This document shows positions 18,255-25,736 of a DNA stretch of 64,000 nucleotides, piece by piece. The translations under genes were made by a program, and so were the position numbers. Origin of the DNA: Oceanispirochaeta crateris (lineage in GTDB: Bacteria > Spirochaetota > Spirochaetia > DSM-2461); the NCBI RefSeq assembly GCF_008329965.1, contig NZ_CP036150.1:1240001-1304000 (forward strand), in the 5' to 3' direction. The notes beneath the pieces were generated by a model, which had not been told where the DNA came from, ran no database searches, and saw nothing but the letters and a program-made list of their open reading frames with translations. The stretch's first letter is position 1; each line of letters starts with the position of its first letter.

Positions 18255-19823
18255 ATGAATCAAACAGCCATAATGATACTGGGAGCCGGAATCATGCAGT
18301 TGCCGGCTTTTGAAGCTGCCAAAAAAAATAATTGGTATACCATCGCCGCCGATGGGAATCCTGAAGCTCCCTGTCGTTCCAGAGCAGATCAATTTCTAAA
18401 CATAGACCTGAAAGATAGAGTAGGTCTTGTGGAAGCAGCAGAAGAACTGATGACGACAAGAAATATTCAGGGGGTTTTCACCTGTGGAACAGATTTCTCA
18501 GCCTCTGTCGCCTGGATAGCAGAAAAGCTGAATCTTCCGGGAATTCCCTATCAGACAGCACTAGACTGTACAGACAAATACCGAATGAGGATGAAATTTA
18601 AAGAACAGAATATTCCCATTCCGGCATTTTGTGAATTATCTGCCGAGCTGGATCCTCATAAAGAAACAAAACATCTCTTATACCCCCTGGTTGTCAAACC
18701 AGTGGATAATATGGGCGGTAGGGGAGTTATCACCGTTGATACTCCTGAAAATCTTGAAAAAGCCCTTAGCGAAGCCATAAAGTTCTCCAGAACAAATCGT
18801 GCTATAGTTGAAGAATTCATGGACGGACCAGAATTCAGCATTGATTCATTAGTAGTGGATGGCGAGCTTGTCATATGCGGATTTGCTGACAGACACATCT
18901 ATTATCCTCCCTGTTTCATCGAAATGGGACATACACTTCCTTCTAACATTGAGAAATCAGAGGAAGAGGAAATATATCGTGTATTCAAAAATGCCGTAAA
19001 AGCCCTGAATATTACGACTGGTGCGGCAAAAGGTGATATAAAACTCACTTCAAGGGGAGTGATGATTGGTGAAATTGCCGCCAGACTGTCCGGTGGTTAT
19101 ATGTCCGGCTGGACCTTTCCCTATGCTTCGGGAGTGTCTCTAGTCGAAGAAGGAATGCGCCTTAGTATGGGACTCAAGCCGGTGAATCTGAAGGCTACAG
19201 AATCCAATACATCTTCTGAAAGAGCCTTTATATCTATACCCGGACGGATACAGGACATCCACTATCTTGAAGAAGCCCATGCTCTTGACTACGTAAAAGA
19301 TATTTTTCTAATTTCTGATAAGGGAGACAGAGTCCAATTTCCACTGAACAATGTCATGAAATGCGGAAACGTCATTGCCGTGGGACCAGATAGAGCAAGC
19401 GCTGTAAACGCGAGCGCCAAGGCTGTGTCAATGATTAGAATCAGCCTGGAAAGTGGTGATGCAGAGACACAAGAGTTTCTTTCTATGCCCTTGGAGACTC
19501 AGTTTCCACCGTCTGCCTACCTAAGGGAGAGCTGGAAGGAATTAGAAAACCTCAAGGCCTTCAAACCTGATTTTTCAATGCAATATAAAGAAAGTCCCAT
19601 TCCGGTGCCTCAGAAAGCTCAAGGATTGGATTTTCTCTCACAAAAGGATTGGAATTGCCTGTCTTTGGAAGAGGCGCTGGAAGAGATCATAAAAACAAAA
19701 AATCTCACCAAAACCAGTGAACCCCTGTGGACACTCTATGCTCTTCATTTCTGGTATGCCTTTATCAGGGGAGGCATTCAGGGCGGTTTATGGTATATTA
19801 ATCAGAACAATGAGGTTCATTAA
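18255..19823 (+). CDS. ATP-grasp ligase
   Basis: 522 residues from ATG 18255 (GGGAAATAAA upstream); a frame opening at 18207 lies within the previous gene and adds no conserved sequence. The N-terminus (IMILGAGIMQLPAFEAAKKN, AADGNPEAP) is a PurK/CarB-like pre-ATP-grasp Rossmann domain. The ATP-grasp core follows: DKYRMRMKFKEQNIP, YPLVVKPVDNMGGRGV, AIVEEFMDGPEFSIDS, GAAKGDIKLTSRGVMIGEIAARLSGG. Such enzymes join a carboxylate to an amine or thiol using ATP. The C-terminal 130 residues are extra and unassigned. Substrate unknown, but its place after the SpsF-like and PseG-like genes suggests amide formation on the same molecule. Confidence 0.85.
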   Translation: MNQTAIMILGAGIMQLPAFEAAKKNNWYTIAADGNPEAPCRSRADQFLNIDLKDRVGLVEAAEELMTTRNIQGVFTCGTDFSASVAWIAEKLNLPGIPYQTALDCTDKYRMRMKFKEQNIPIPAFCELSAELDPHKETKHLLYPLVVKPVDNMGGRGVITVDTPENLEKALSEAIKFSRTNRAIVEEFMDGPEFSIDSLVVDGELVICGFADRHIYYPPCFIEMGHTLPSNIEKSEEEEIYRVFKNAVKALNITTGAAKGDIKLTSRGVMIGEIAARLSGGYMSGWTFPYASGVSLVEEGMRLSMGLKPVNLKATESNTSSERAFISIPGRIQDIHYLEEAHALDYVKDIFLISDKGDRVQFPLNNVMKCGNVIAVGPDRASAVNASAKAVSMIRISLESGDAETQEFLSMPLETQFPPSAYLRESWKELENLKAFKPDFSMQYKESPIPVPQKAQGLDFLSQKDWNCLSLEEALEEIIKTKNLTKTSEPLWTLYALHFWYAFIRGGIQGGLWYINQNNEVH

Positions 19824-20829
19824 GCTCTTAATCACAATAAACATATGTCTCTTAAGCAGCTCACTCTACGCTGAGTCTATGAATCATGAGGAACTGGTTG
19901 CCAAAACTGGAGCCCGTCTTCTCTGGGACCCAGCGATCAAGAAGGGTATATTTTTAAAAGACAAACAATCCATTGCCTTTATGGCCGATGAGTCCATACT
20001 CCTTCTCAATGGCCGCGATGTTTATTACACAGCAGCCATCGTATACGAAAAGGGTGTCTTAAAATTTTCTGCTGACACCGTCGACTTTATAAGCAGTTTT
20101 TTTCTCAGTGAAAACTCAAGAAGCACGGCATCACAATTCAGAGTGGCTGCCATCATATTAGATGCAGGCCATGGAGGAAGAGATTCCGGAGCCACAAGTT
20201 CCTTTCCAGTAGATGGGATTAAAGTTCCCTTATATGAAAAGAACCTAGTTCTGGACCTGACACTTGCCCTAGAAGAGGAGCTATCAGAAAAATATACCCA
20301 GAAGGAAATAATCTTAACGAGAACAAATGATACCTATCCGACTCTGGAAGAAAGAGTCGATCTCGCCAACAGTTTCAATCTCCAAAAAGGGGAAGGAATT
20401 ATCTATATATCCATTCATGCGAACGCCAGCTTAAACCAAAAAGCACAAGGCTTTGAAATATGGTACCTTCCCGAAGATTATAGGCGTCAGATTTTGAACG
20501 AAGAAGGACATGAAAATAGACTGGACCCCGTTTTAAATACTCTGATGGAAGAAGAATTTACCCTGGAAAGCCAAAAACTGGCCGGATATATTTCTGAAAA
20601 CCTTAAAGAGTCACTGGGAGAAACAACACCCAACAGAGGAATCAAGGAAGAATCTTGGTTTGTAGTTCGTAATGCCATGATGGCATCGGTGTTGATTGAA
20701 ACAGGTTTCATAACAAATAATGAAGAAACAGCAAAACTCCGTGATCCTGAATACTTGATGCGACTAAAGAATGGAATCTATAATGGCATCGTTGATTTTG
20801 TAGATTTTTTTGAAAATAGGTATAATTAA
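19810..20829 (+). CDS. N-acetylmuramoyl-L-alanine amidase (Amidase_3)
   Basis: 339 residues from ATG 19810, 14 bases inside the end of the ATP-grasp gene; an earlier in-frame opening at 19717 lacks a signal peptide. Signal peptide ends SSSLYA. A short N-terminal region precedes the catalytic domain, which shows IILDAGHGGRDSGA (zinc His), LYEKNLVLDL (zinc Glu), YISIHANASL (zinc His) and VLIETGFITNNEE (catalytic Glu). It cleaves the amide bond between muramic acid and the stem peptide in periplasmic peptidoglycan, for cell separation or flagellar passage. Overlaps the GerMN gene by one base. Confidence 0.95.
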   Translation: MRFIKLLITINICLLSSSLYAESMNHEELVAKTGARLLWDPAIKKGIFLKDKQSIAFMADESILLLNGRDVYYTAAIVYEKGVLKFSADTVDFISSFFLSENSRSTASQFRVAAIILDAGHGGRDSGATSSFPVDGIKVPLYEKNLVLDLTLALEEELSEKYTQKEIILTRTNDTYPTLEERVDLANSFNLQKGEGIIYISIHANASLNQKAQGFEIWYLPEDYRRQILNEEGHENRLDPVLNTLMEEEFTLESQKLAGYISENLKESLGETTPNRGIKEESWFVVRNAMMASVLIETGFITNNEETAKLRDPEYLMRLKNGIYNGIVDFVDFFENRYN

Positions 20830-21314
20830 TGATAAAAAAGATTCTTCCCTTTGTTCCCGTAGCGCTCATTTTCCTTTTTCTTATAACTGTACTCATTTTA
20901 TTTAACCTTGAAAAAGGAAGAAACAGTCATGTATTGTTCTTTCCTTTAGATGGGATGAACGGTAAAAATGCAGAAATTAGAAATATTTACAGATCGTCTG
21001 ATCCTAAACACAGAATAGATCTCTTTATCAGTGAACTCATTTTGGGACCAGTAGAACTGGAACTAAACTCATTCATGCCGGAAGGGACCAAGATCAAGGC
21101 ATCTATTTGGTCGGGGAATTCTTTATATCTTGATTTCAACAAAGACTTTATTTTGGATACACCCCGCATACCACTCAGCTATACTGAGAAGATTGATTAC
21201 CTTCAAAGGAACATCAAATTTAATTTTCCGCATATAAAAGAGATAGTTGTCACAGTAGAAGGTCAGATTCCTGGTTCTGAATTCTATTATGATTCGGAAA
21301 AAATAGACTCTTGA
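20829..21314 (+). CDS. GerMN-domain membrane-anchored protein
   Basis: 161 residues. An N-terminal membrane segment (about 5-27) is followed by a GerMN domain: RIDLFISELILGPVE, EGTKIKASIWSGNSLYLDFNKDF, TEKIDYLQRNIKFNFPHIKEIVVTVEGQIPG. GerMN domains occur in sporulation and germination proteins and in many non-spore-formers, often beside amidases, where they may aid peptidoglycan remodelling. One-base overlap with the amidase stop shows coupling. No terminator follows before the flaA promoter. Confidence 0.85.
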   Translation: MIKKILPFVPVALIFLFLITVLILFNLEKGRNSHVLFFPLDGMNGKNAEIRNIYRSSDPKHRIDLFISELILGPVELELNSFMPEGTKIKASIWSGNSLYLDFNKDFILDTPRIPLSYTEKIDYLQRNIKFNFPHIKEIVVTVEGQIPGSEFYYDSEKIDS

Positions 21315-21338
21315 TTGAGTAAAAAAATTTTTAAATCG

Positions 21339-21366
21339 TTGACAAACATGTGGGCATCTGTATAAT
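21339..21366 (+). promoter_or_regulatory. Strong sigma-70-type promoter for flaA
   Basis: TTGACA at 21339-21344 and TATAAT at 21361-21366, both perfect consensus, with a 16-base spacer. Transcription would start near 21373 and give a short leader of about 36 bases, with AAAGGAG before the flaA start. A housekeeping promoter rather than a sigma-28 flagellar one fits abundant constitutive sheath protein. Confidence 0.85.
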
Positions 21367-21408
21367 TTTGTTTATAAATAATATGAAAAGAATTTAAAGG
21401 AGCTATGA

Positions 21409-22392
21409 ATGAAACGGTTCTTCACACTCTTGTTTTTGGCAGTTTTTTTCCTGACTGGCTCAGTATTTGCTGAAGAAACAGTTATGATTAACTTCTCAGA
21501 CCTGATTGATGACTATCAGGGACAGAACAAGGCCACATTGATGGATTTCAGTACGGTAGCAGGTACACGCTACACTGAAGAAGAAAAGGCTGCCATGCAG
21601 ACTTCTCTCCTCGTTCCTAACTGGGAAGTTGAGCTTACATCTTCTGCACAGACTGTTGTAAACAACTCTCTTTCCTATGTACTCGGAGTTCCCGTCCAGA
21701 ATGACGTGAACAATTTTGCTACAGCAGGTGATCAGGTAATGGGTATAAGAGTCCATTTTCCAGAGGGATCTTTTAACGCTTATGCGATGGTTAAACCTCC
21801 TTTTGCGATTCCCGCTTATGCAACTAGTACTGTTGAAGATGATCCTGTTAGGGGTGAACAGTTTACAGGATATGGTGTTGTAAAAAATGTTGGTGTTCTT
21901 AAGTCTGTAAAAGTTCGTGTTTATGGTATGAACTTTCCAATGGGTCTCGGTCTTGTATTCCGTGATTCCAATGAAAACACACAGTCTATCTTTTTAAGCT
22001 ATCTGGATTTTGATGGCTGGAGAGAACTGGAATGGCAGAATCCTAACTACATCACCGAAATTAGAAATAGAGAACTCAGAAATGATCCTCTTTACCCAAG
22101 AAGCCAGCCTTCTTTAACTCTTGACAGCATCTATGTTTATAGAGATGCAATGCAGGAAGGTGGAGACTTCATCTCTTATATCAAAGATATAAGCGTCATT
22201 TATGACCAGGCTGTTCTTGATGTTCTCAACTCTGATATTGATCATGAATCAACTTGGAGTATTTTGGCAGATAGAGAAGAAGCCAGAAGAAATGCAGAGC
22301 TGAAAAGATTGGGAAATGTTCAGGTTCTCAGATATCTTGAATCTCAGAAAATGCATTCTGATGAACAGGTTGCGGAACCCGCAGCTGAGTAA
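21409..22392 (+). CDS. flaA: Flagellar filament sheath (outer layer) protein FlaA
   Basis: 327 residues with a signal peptide (cleaved after SVFA) and a mature N-terminus EETVMINFSDLIDD. FlaA proteins are exported to the periplasm and coat the FlaB core of spirochete periplasmic flagella. Sequence features match the family: KVRVYGMNFPMGLGLVF, FLSYLDFDGWRELEWQNPNY and SLTLDSIYVYRDAMQEGGDF. Preceded by a consensus promoter and followed by an intrinsic terminator, so it is its own transcription unit. In Borrelia flaA heads the flaA-cheA-cheW-cheX-cheY operon; here the che genes follow but are separated by a reverse-strand gene. Confidence 0.95.
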   Translation: MKRFFTLLFLAVFFLTGSVFAEETVMINFSDLIDDYQGQNKATLMDFSTVAGTRYTEEEKAAMQTSLLVPNWEVELTSSAQTVVNNSLSYVLGVPVQNDVNNFATAGDQVMGIRVHFPEGSFNAYAMVKPPFAIPAYATSTVEDDPVRGEQFTGYGVVKNVGVLKSVKVRVYGMNFPMGLGLVFRDSNENTQSIFLSYLDFDGWRELEWQNPNYITEIRNRELRNDPLYPRSQPSLTLDSIYVYRDAMQEGGDFISYIKDISVIYDQAVLDVLNSDIDHESTWSILADREEARRNAELKRLGNVQVLRYLESQKMHSDEQVAEPAAE

Positions 22393-22436
22393 TCATAGTC
22401 TTAACTGACAATAGAGCCGAATTTATGCTCTTTAAT

Positions 22437-22465
22437 AAAAAGACCCCTCTTAGGGGTCTTTTTTT
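22437..22465. terminator. Bidirectional intrinsic terminator between flaA and the convergent gene
   Basis: AGACCCCT (22441-22448), loop CTT, AGGGGTCT (22452-22459), flanked by A run upstream and T run downstream, so it can end transcripts from both strands. Its right edge includes the stop codon of the convergent gene (22464-22466). Confidence 0.9.
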
Positions 22466-23312
22466 ATGAACTCCATTTGAATCCAGACATGACGGTTATC
22501 AAATACGTTGGAATATCTCCCAAATCTATTGATCCATAGGACCCGGGATATATTTTGTTATCCATCCCAATGAAGACTGCGGCTGAAGAATTGATATAAA
22601 AATCTGTTTGGATTCCCAGTAAGATGTTTCTAATCTCAATATCATTTCCATTATCAAAGTCTCTACTTAATATTTCATAACCCATTTTTGTTGTAATCTT
22701 AAATATTGATCCTTTTTCAAAGAAATCTGTGTAAAAATTATATGTCAAAAGACTATCTGTATAGGGCTCAGATCCGGAGAGGCTGGAATAGATATCAAGA
22801 TTCTGTGTGAAATAGCAGAGGATGTGATCCTGCTTTAGATAAAACCCGATGGTATAATATCCCGTAGAAGTGCCGTAATCATAAGCGATCCCTGTGTTCT
22901 GAGCCGGAATCATATCACCTCCGATCTCTAAAAAGGCTCTGCCTGGTATTTCTCCCTTCAAACTCCCCGAAAACCCTGGTTTAACCAGAGATACAGACTC
23001 ATTAGTGATCCCGAAAACAGGACCAAAGGCTATGGAATAATATGGCGTAACATAGCTCAACTCGGAGGCGAAACTATAGCCTTGAACTGCATTTCGATCT
23101 AGGATGAACCCATATTGCAGATTCTCATTCTCTTTAGAATGATCAAAATAAAAAAATTGTCCTCCCCATTGAAAATAAGGAGTGTATGTTGTTGAACTGC
23201 TGTCATATTCTGAGAATCCATAATTTCCGAATTGAGTGGAAAAACCAGTTTCATAGGAAAATCCATGAATTGTCAAAGCCAGCAGGAACATAGGAAAAAT
23301 TAGTTTTTTCAT
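22464..23312 (-). CDS. Predicted outer-membrane beta-barrel protein
   Basis: 282 residues with a signal peptide (MKKLIFPMFLLALTIHGFSY). The mature part has regular alternating aromatic strands and glycine turns (YTPYFQWGGQFFYFDH, YYSIAFGPVFGIT, GYYTIGFYLKQ) and ends ITVMSGFKWSS, as in a small barrel of 10-14 strands. No family recognised. It is convergent with flaA and divergent from cheA, so it sits between flaA and the chemotaxis genes with which flaA is cotranscribed in Borrelia. Substrate and role unknown. Confidence 0.7.
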   Translation of the reverse strand: MKKLIFPMFLLALTIHGFSYETGFSTQFGNYGFSEYDSSSTTYTPYFQWGGQFFYFDHSKENENLQYGFILDRNAVQGYSFASELSYVTPYYSIAFGPVFGITNESVSLVKPGFSGSLKGEIPGRAFLEIGGDMIPAQNTGIAYDYGTSTGYYTIGFYLKQDHILCYFTQNLDIYSSLSGSEPYTDSLLTYNFYTDFFEKGSIFKITTKMGYEILSRDFDNGNDIEIRNILLGIQTDFYINSSAAVFIGMDNKIYPGSYGSIDLGDIPTYLITVMSGFKWSS

Positions 23313-23434
23313 TTATCTATACCTTTGTATTTATCTCTCACTATGATTTTCGTATGATATGGTCCAAGTGCTTAGGATATTCTTCTAATGTCAGAGAAAT
23401 AGTCTAAGCCATAGAGATAATAACTTTTAAAATA

Positions 23435-23464
23435 TTTACAATCTCACTTTTAAAGCTGTATACT
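23435..23464 (+). promoter_or_regulatory. Candidate promoter of the cheA operon
   Basis: TTTACA at 23435-23440 and TATACT at 23459-23464, spacer 18. It lies in the 235-base gap between the divergent barrel gene and cheA, which otherwise shows only AT-rich sequence. A TATAAT at 23489 also exists but has no well-spaced -35 partner. Confidence 0.4.
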
Positions 23465-23547
23465 ATTAATTGTCTTTGTATTATTCGGTATAATAATTTA
23501 ATATAAAAATATAATGAACTTTTATCATCAAAAGCGAGAATATAATC

Positions 23548-25725
23548 ATGAGTGATTACCTTGATCCGAACAATGAAGAATTACTGAAAGACTTTTTCTA
23601 TGAGGCCAATTCTCAAGTAGAAATGCTGGAACAGAACATTATGGCCATTGAAGACAATCCTACTATAGACGTTATCAAGGAAATGCTTTCTGCCAGAAGT
23701 GATGGTACAATCTATGATGAAGATATATCTGTCCTCAAGCAGTCCTTGAGAACTCTCAGTGAGGGGAAAGCAGAATCCTCTCCCTCTAACACGGTGAACA
23801 CATCAGCTGAACCGCTTAAAAAAGCACAGGAAAGTCCAGTCTTGTCTGAATATGACATGCTTGAATTGAAAGAAGCTGCCGGCGGTTTGCCTGTTCTACA
23901 AGTGATTGTATCTTTTGATGAGTCAAACCCCATGAATTCTGTTGGGGGCATCCAAGTCTATGCTAAACTAAAAACCTTCGGACAGATACTGAAAACAATA
24001 CCAGAATTTGATCGACTCTATGAAGATGAATATCATCCAGAGGTTCTGTATTATTTATCATCCGAAATGGATCCAGCCGCTGTGGAAGCAGAGGCTCAGA
24101 TTGACGATGTCACAGAGGGTGTATCAGCCACCATTCTGGGTAAAGAGACATCGGCTGTTAAAGTAAGTGTTAAAAAGGAAATCCCTCCAGTAAGAGTTGC
24201 ACAAGAAAAAACAAGTGTGCCATTGGAAGTGAAGAAACCCGCGACTCCAGAAAAAGTAACAACACCTGCTAATGAGCATGATGCTATCAATAAAGAAATC
24301 AACAAGACCTCCACTGTAAAAGCAAAATCAAAGGACTCTAGCGGTTCAATTCTGCGTGTAGACAGTAAAAGAATTGATAATTTACTGAATCTGGTGAGTG
24401 AAGCAGTGATCAATAAAGCTACTTTTAATCAGATCAATAGCTCATTTGCAGATATCCAGAATGAACTTCAGCATGCTGAAAGCAGCTTCAAGGAAAAACT
24501 TAAATCCCTGTTTGATGAACTCCCCCAGTATCTGGAAGATATTCAGAAAAACAAATCTGTAAAAGAAGTCAAAAAAGAGATCAATGAAAAATACGAACCT
24601 CTTTTCACAATTTTTGACTCCTTTGAAAGCAGCTTTAAACAAACAGTTGGAACCTTCAAGAGTACCGCTGCGAACCTCGGACGCAACACGGGAGACCTGC
24701 ATGAAGCCATACTAAAAATTAGAATGGTACCCATTAATCAAATCTTTTCCAGATTTCCCCGTCTTGTTAGAGATCTTTCAAAATCATTAAATAAGAATAT
24801 AAAACTGGTCATTGAAGGTGAAGACACAGAGCTCGATAAGTCGGTGATCGAAGAGCTTTTGGATCCATTAATGCATTGTGTCAGGAATTCCCTGGATCAT
24901 GGAATCGAAGCTCCGGAAGAACGGGAAGCTGCAGGCAAAGAAAGTGAAGGTCAGATACTCCTGAAAGCCAGTAATGAAGGGAACATGATCGTCATTGAGA
25001 TTGCTGATGATGGTGCCGGTATTGACGTAGAAAAGGTTAAGAAAAAAGCCATAGATAGAGGAATCATTCATCCAAGCAAAAATCTTTCTGATGTAGAAGC
25101 CTTCAATTTGATCTTTGAACCCGGTTTTTCTACAGCTCAGCAGGTGACAAACATTTCCGGCCGCGGAGTTGGCCTGGATGTAGTCAGGAAGGAAATCGAA
25201 AAATTAAATGGAACCGTAACTGTTCATTCAACAAAAGGAACAGGGACTCGTTTTATCATAAAACTCCCCTTGACCTTGGCAATCATCCAGGGGCTTCTTG
25301 TCCGAGTAGGAACGGAAGTCTACGCTATACCCATCACCAGTGTTATAGAGAGCCATAGAATCAAACCGGAAGAAATAAAAATTATTGATAATCATGAAGT
25401 ATTCAATGTGAGGGAAGATGTTATATCCCTTGTCCGGATGAACCGTCTGTTTAGAATCAATACAGAGGAATCCAAGGATTATAACTTCATTGTCATCGTG
25501 GGTAGCGGGGACAAGAAAATGGGGGTAATGGTAGACTCTCTCATAGGAGAAGAGGATGTTGTCATCAAACCTCTGAAAGATAAATATACAAATTCCCCAG
25601 GAATTGCTGGTGCAACTATTTTGGGGGATGGAACGGTTTCACTGATAATTGATGTTAGTCAGCTTTTAGATCTTTGTATTCAAAAAGAGCAGGCAACAAG
25701 GCTTAAAAGATCACAGGCATATTAA
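23548..25725 (+). CDS. cheA: Chemotaxis histidine kinase CheA lacking the P1 phospho-histidine region
   Basis: 725 residues, start typical of spirochete CheA (SDYLDPNNEELLKDFFYEA). The first helix of P1 is present, ending NIMAIEDNPT, but the sequence then goes straight to IDVIKEMLSARSDG, which corresponds to the end of P1. The part with the AHTLKG motif and its phospho-accepting His is absent in frame, about 60-70 residues by family comparison. Downstream is normal: a P2-like region, P3 dimerisation (ILRVDSKRIDNLLNLVSE, with a long insertion), P4 kinase with N box HCVRNSLDHGIE, G1 DDGAGID, F box FEPGFST, G2 GRGVGLDVV, and P5 coupling domain. It could bind receptors and ATP but not accept phosphate on P1. 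Operon with cheW, cheX, cheY. Confidence 0.9.
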   Translation: MSDYLDPNNEELLKDFFYEANSQVEMLEQNIMAIEDNPTIDVIKEMLSARSDGTIYDEDISVLKQSLRTLSEGKAESSPSNTVNTSAEPLKKAQESPVLSEYDMLELKEAAGGLPVLQVIVSFDESNPMNSVGGIQVYAKLKTFGQILKTIPEFDRLYEDEYHPEVLYYLSSEMDPAAVEAEAQIDDVTEGVSATILGKETSAVKVSVKKEIPPVRVAQEKTSVPLEVKKPATPEKVTTPANEHDAINKEINKTSTVKAKSKDSSGSILRVDSKRIDNLLNLVSEAVINKATFNQINSSFADIQNELQHAESSFKEKLKSLFDELPQYLEDIQKNKSVKEVKKEINEKYEPLFTIFDSFESSFKQTVGTFKSTAANLGRNTGDLHEAILKIRMVPINQIFSRFPRLVRDLSKSLNKNIKLVIEGEDTELDKSVIEELLDPLMHCVRNSLDHGIEAPEEREAAGKESEGQILLKASNEGNMIVIEIADDGAGIDVEKVKKKAIDRGIIHPSKNLSDVEAFNLIFEPGFSTAQQVTNISGRGVGLDVVRKEIEKLNGTVTVHSTKGTGTRFIIKLPLTLAIIQGLLVRVGTEVYAIPITSVIESHRIKPEEIKIIDNHEVFNVREDVISLVRMNRLFRINTEESKDYNFIVIVGSGDKKMGVMVDSLIGEEDVVIKPLKDKYTNSPGIAGATILGDGTVSLIIDVSQLLDLCIQKEQATRLKRSQAY

Positions 25726-25736
25726 GGAAACGGCAG

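Noticed and set aside
23489-23494. TATAAT upstream of cheA with TTGTCT before it
   Set aside because: Spacing is only 13 bases, too short for a sigma-70 promoter; a better spaced pair lies at 23435-23464.
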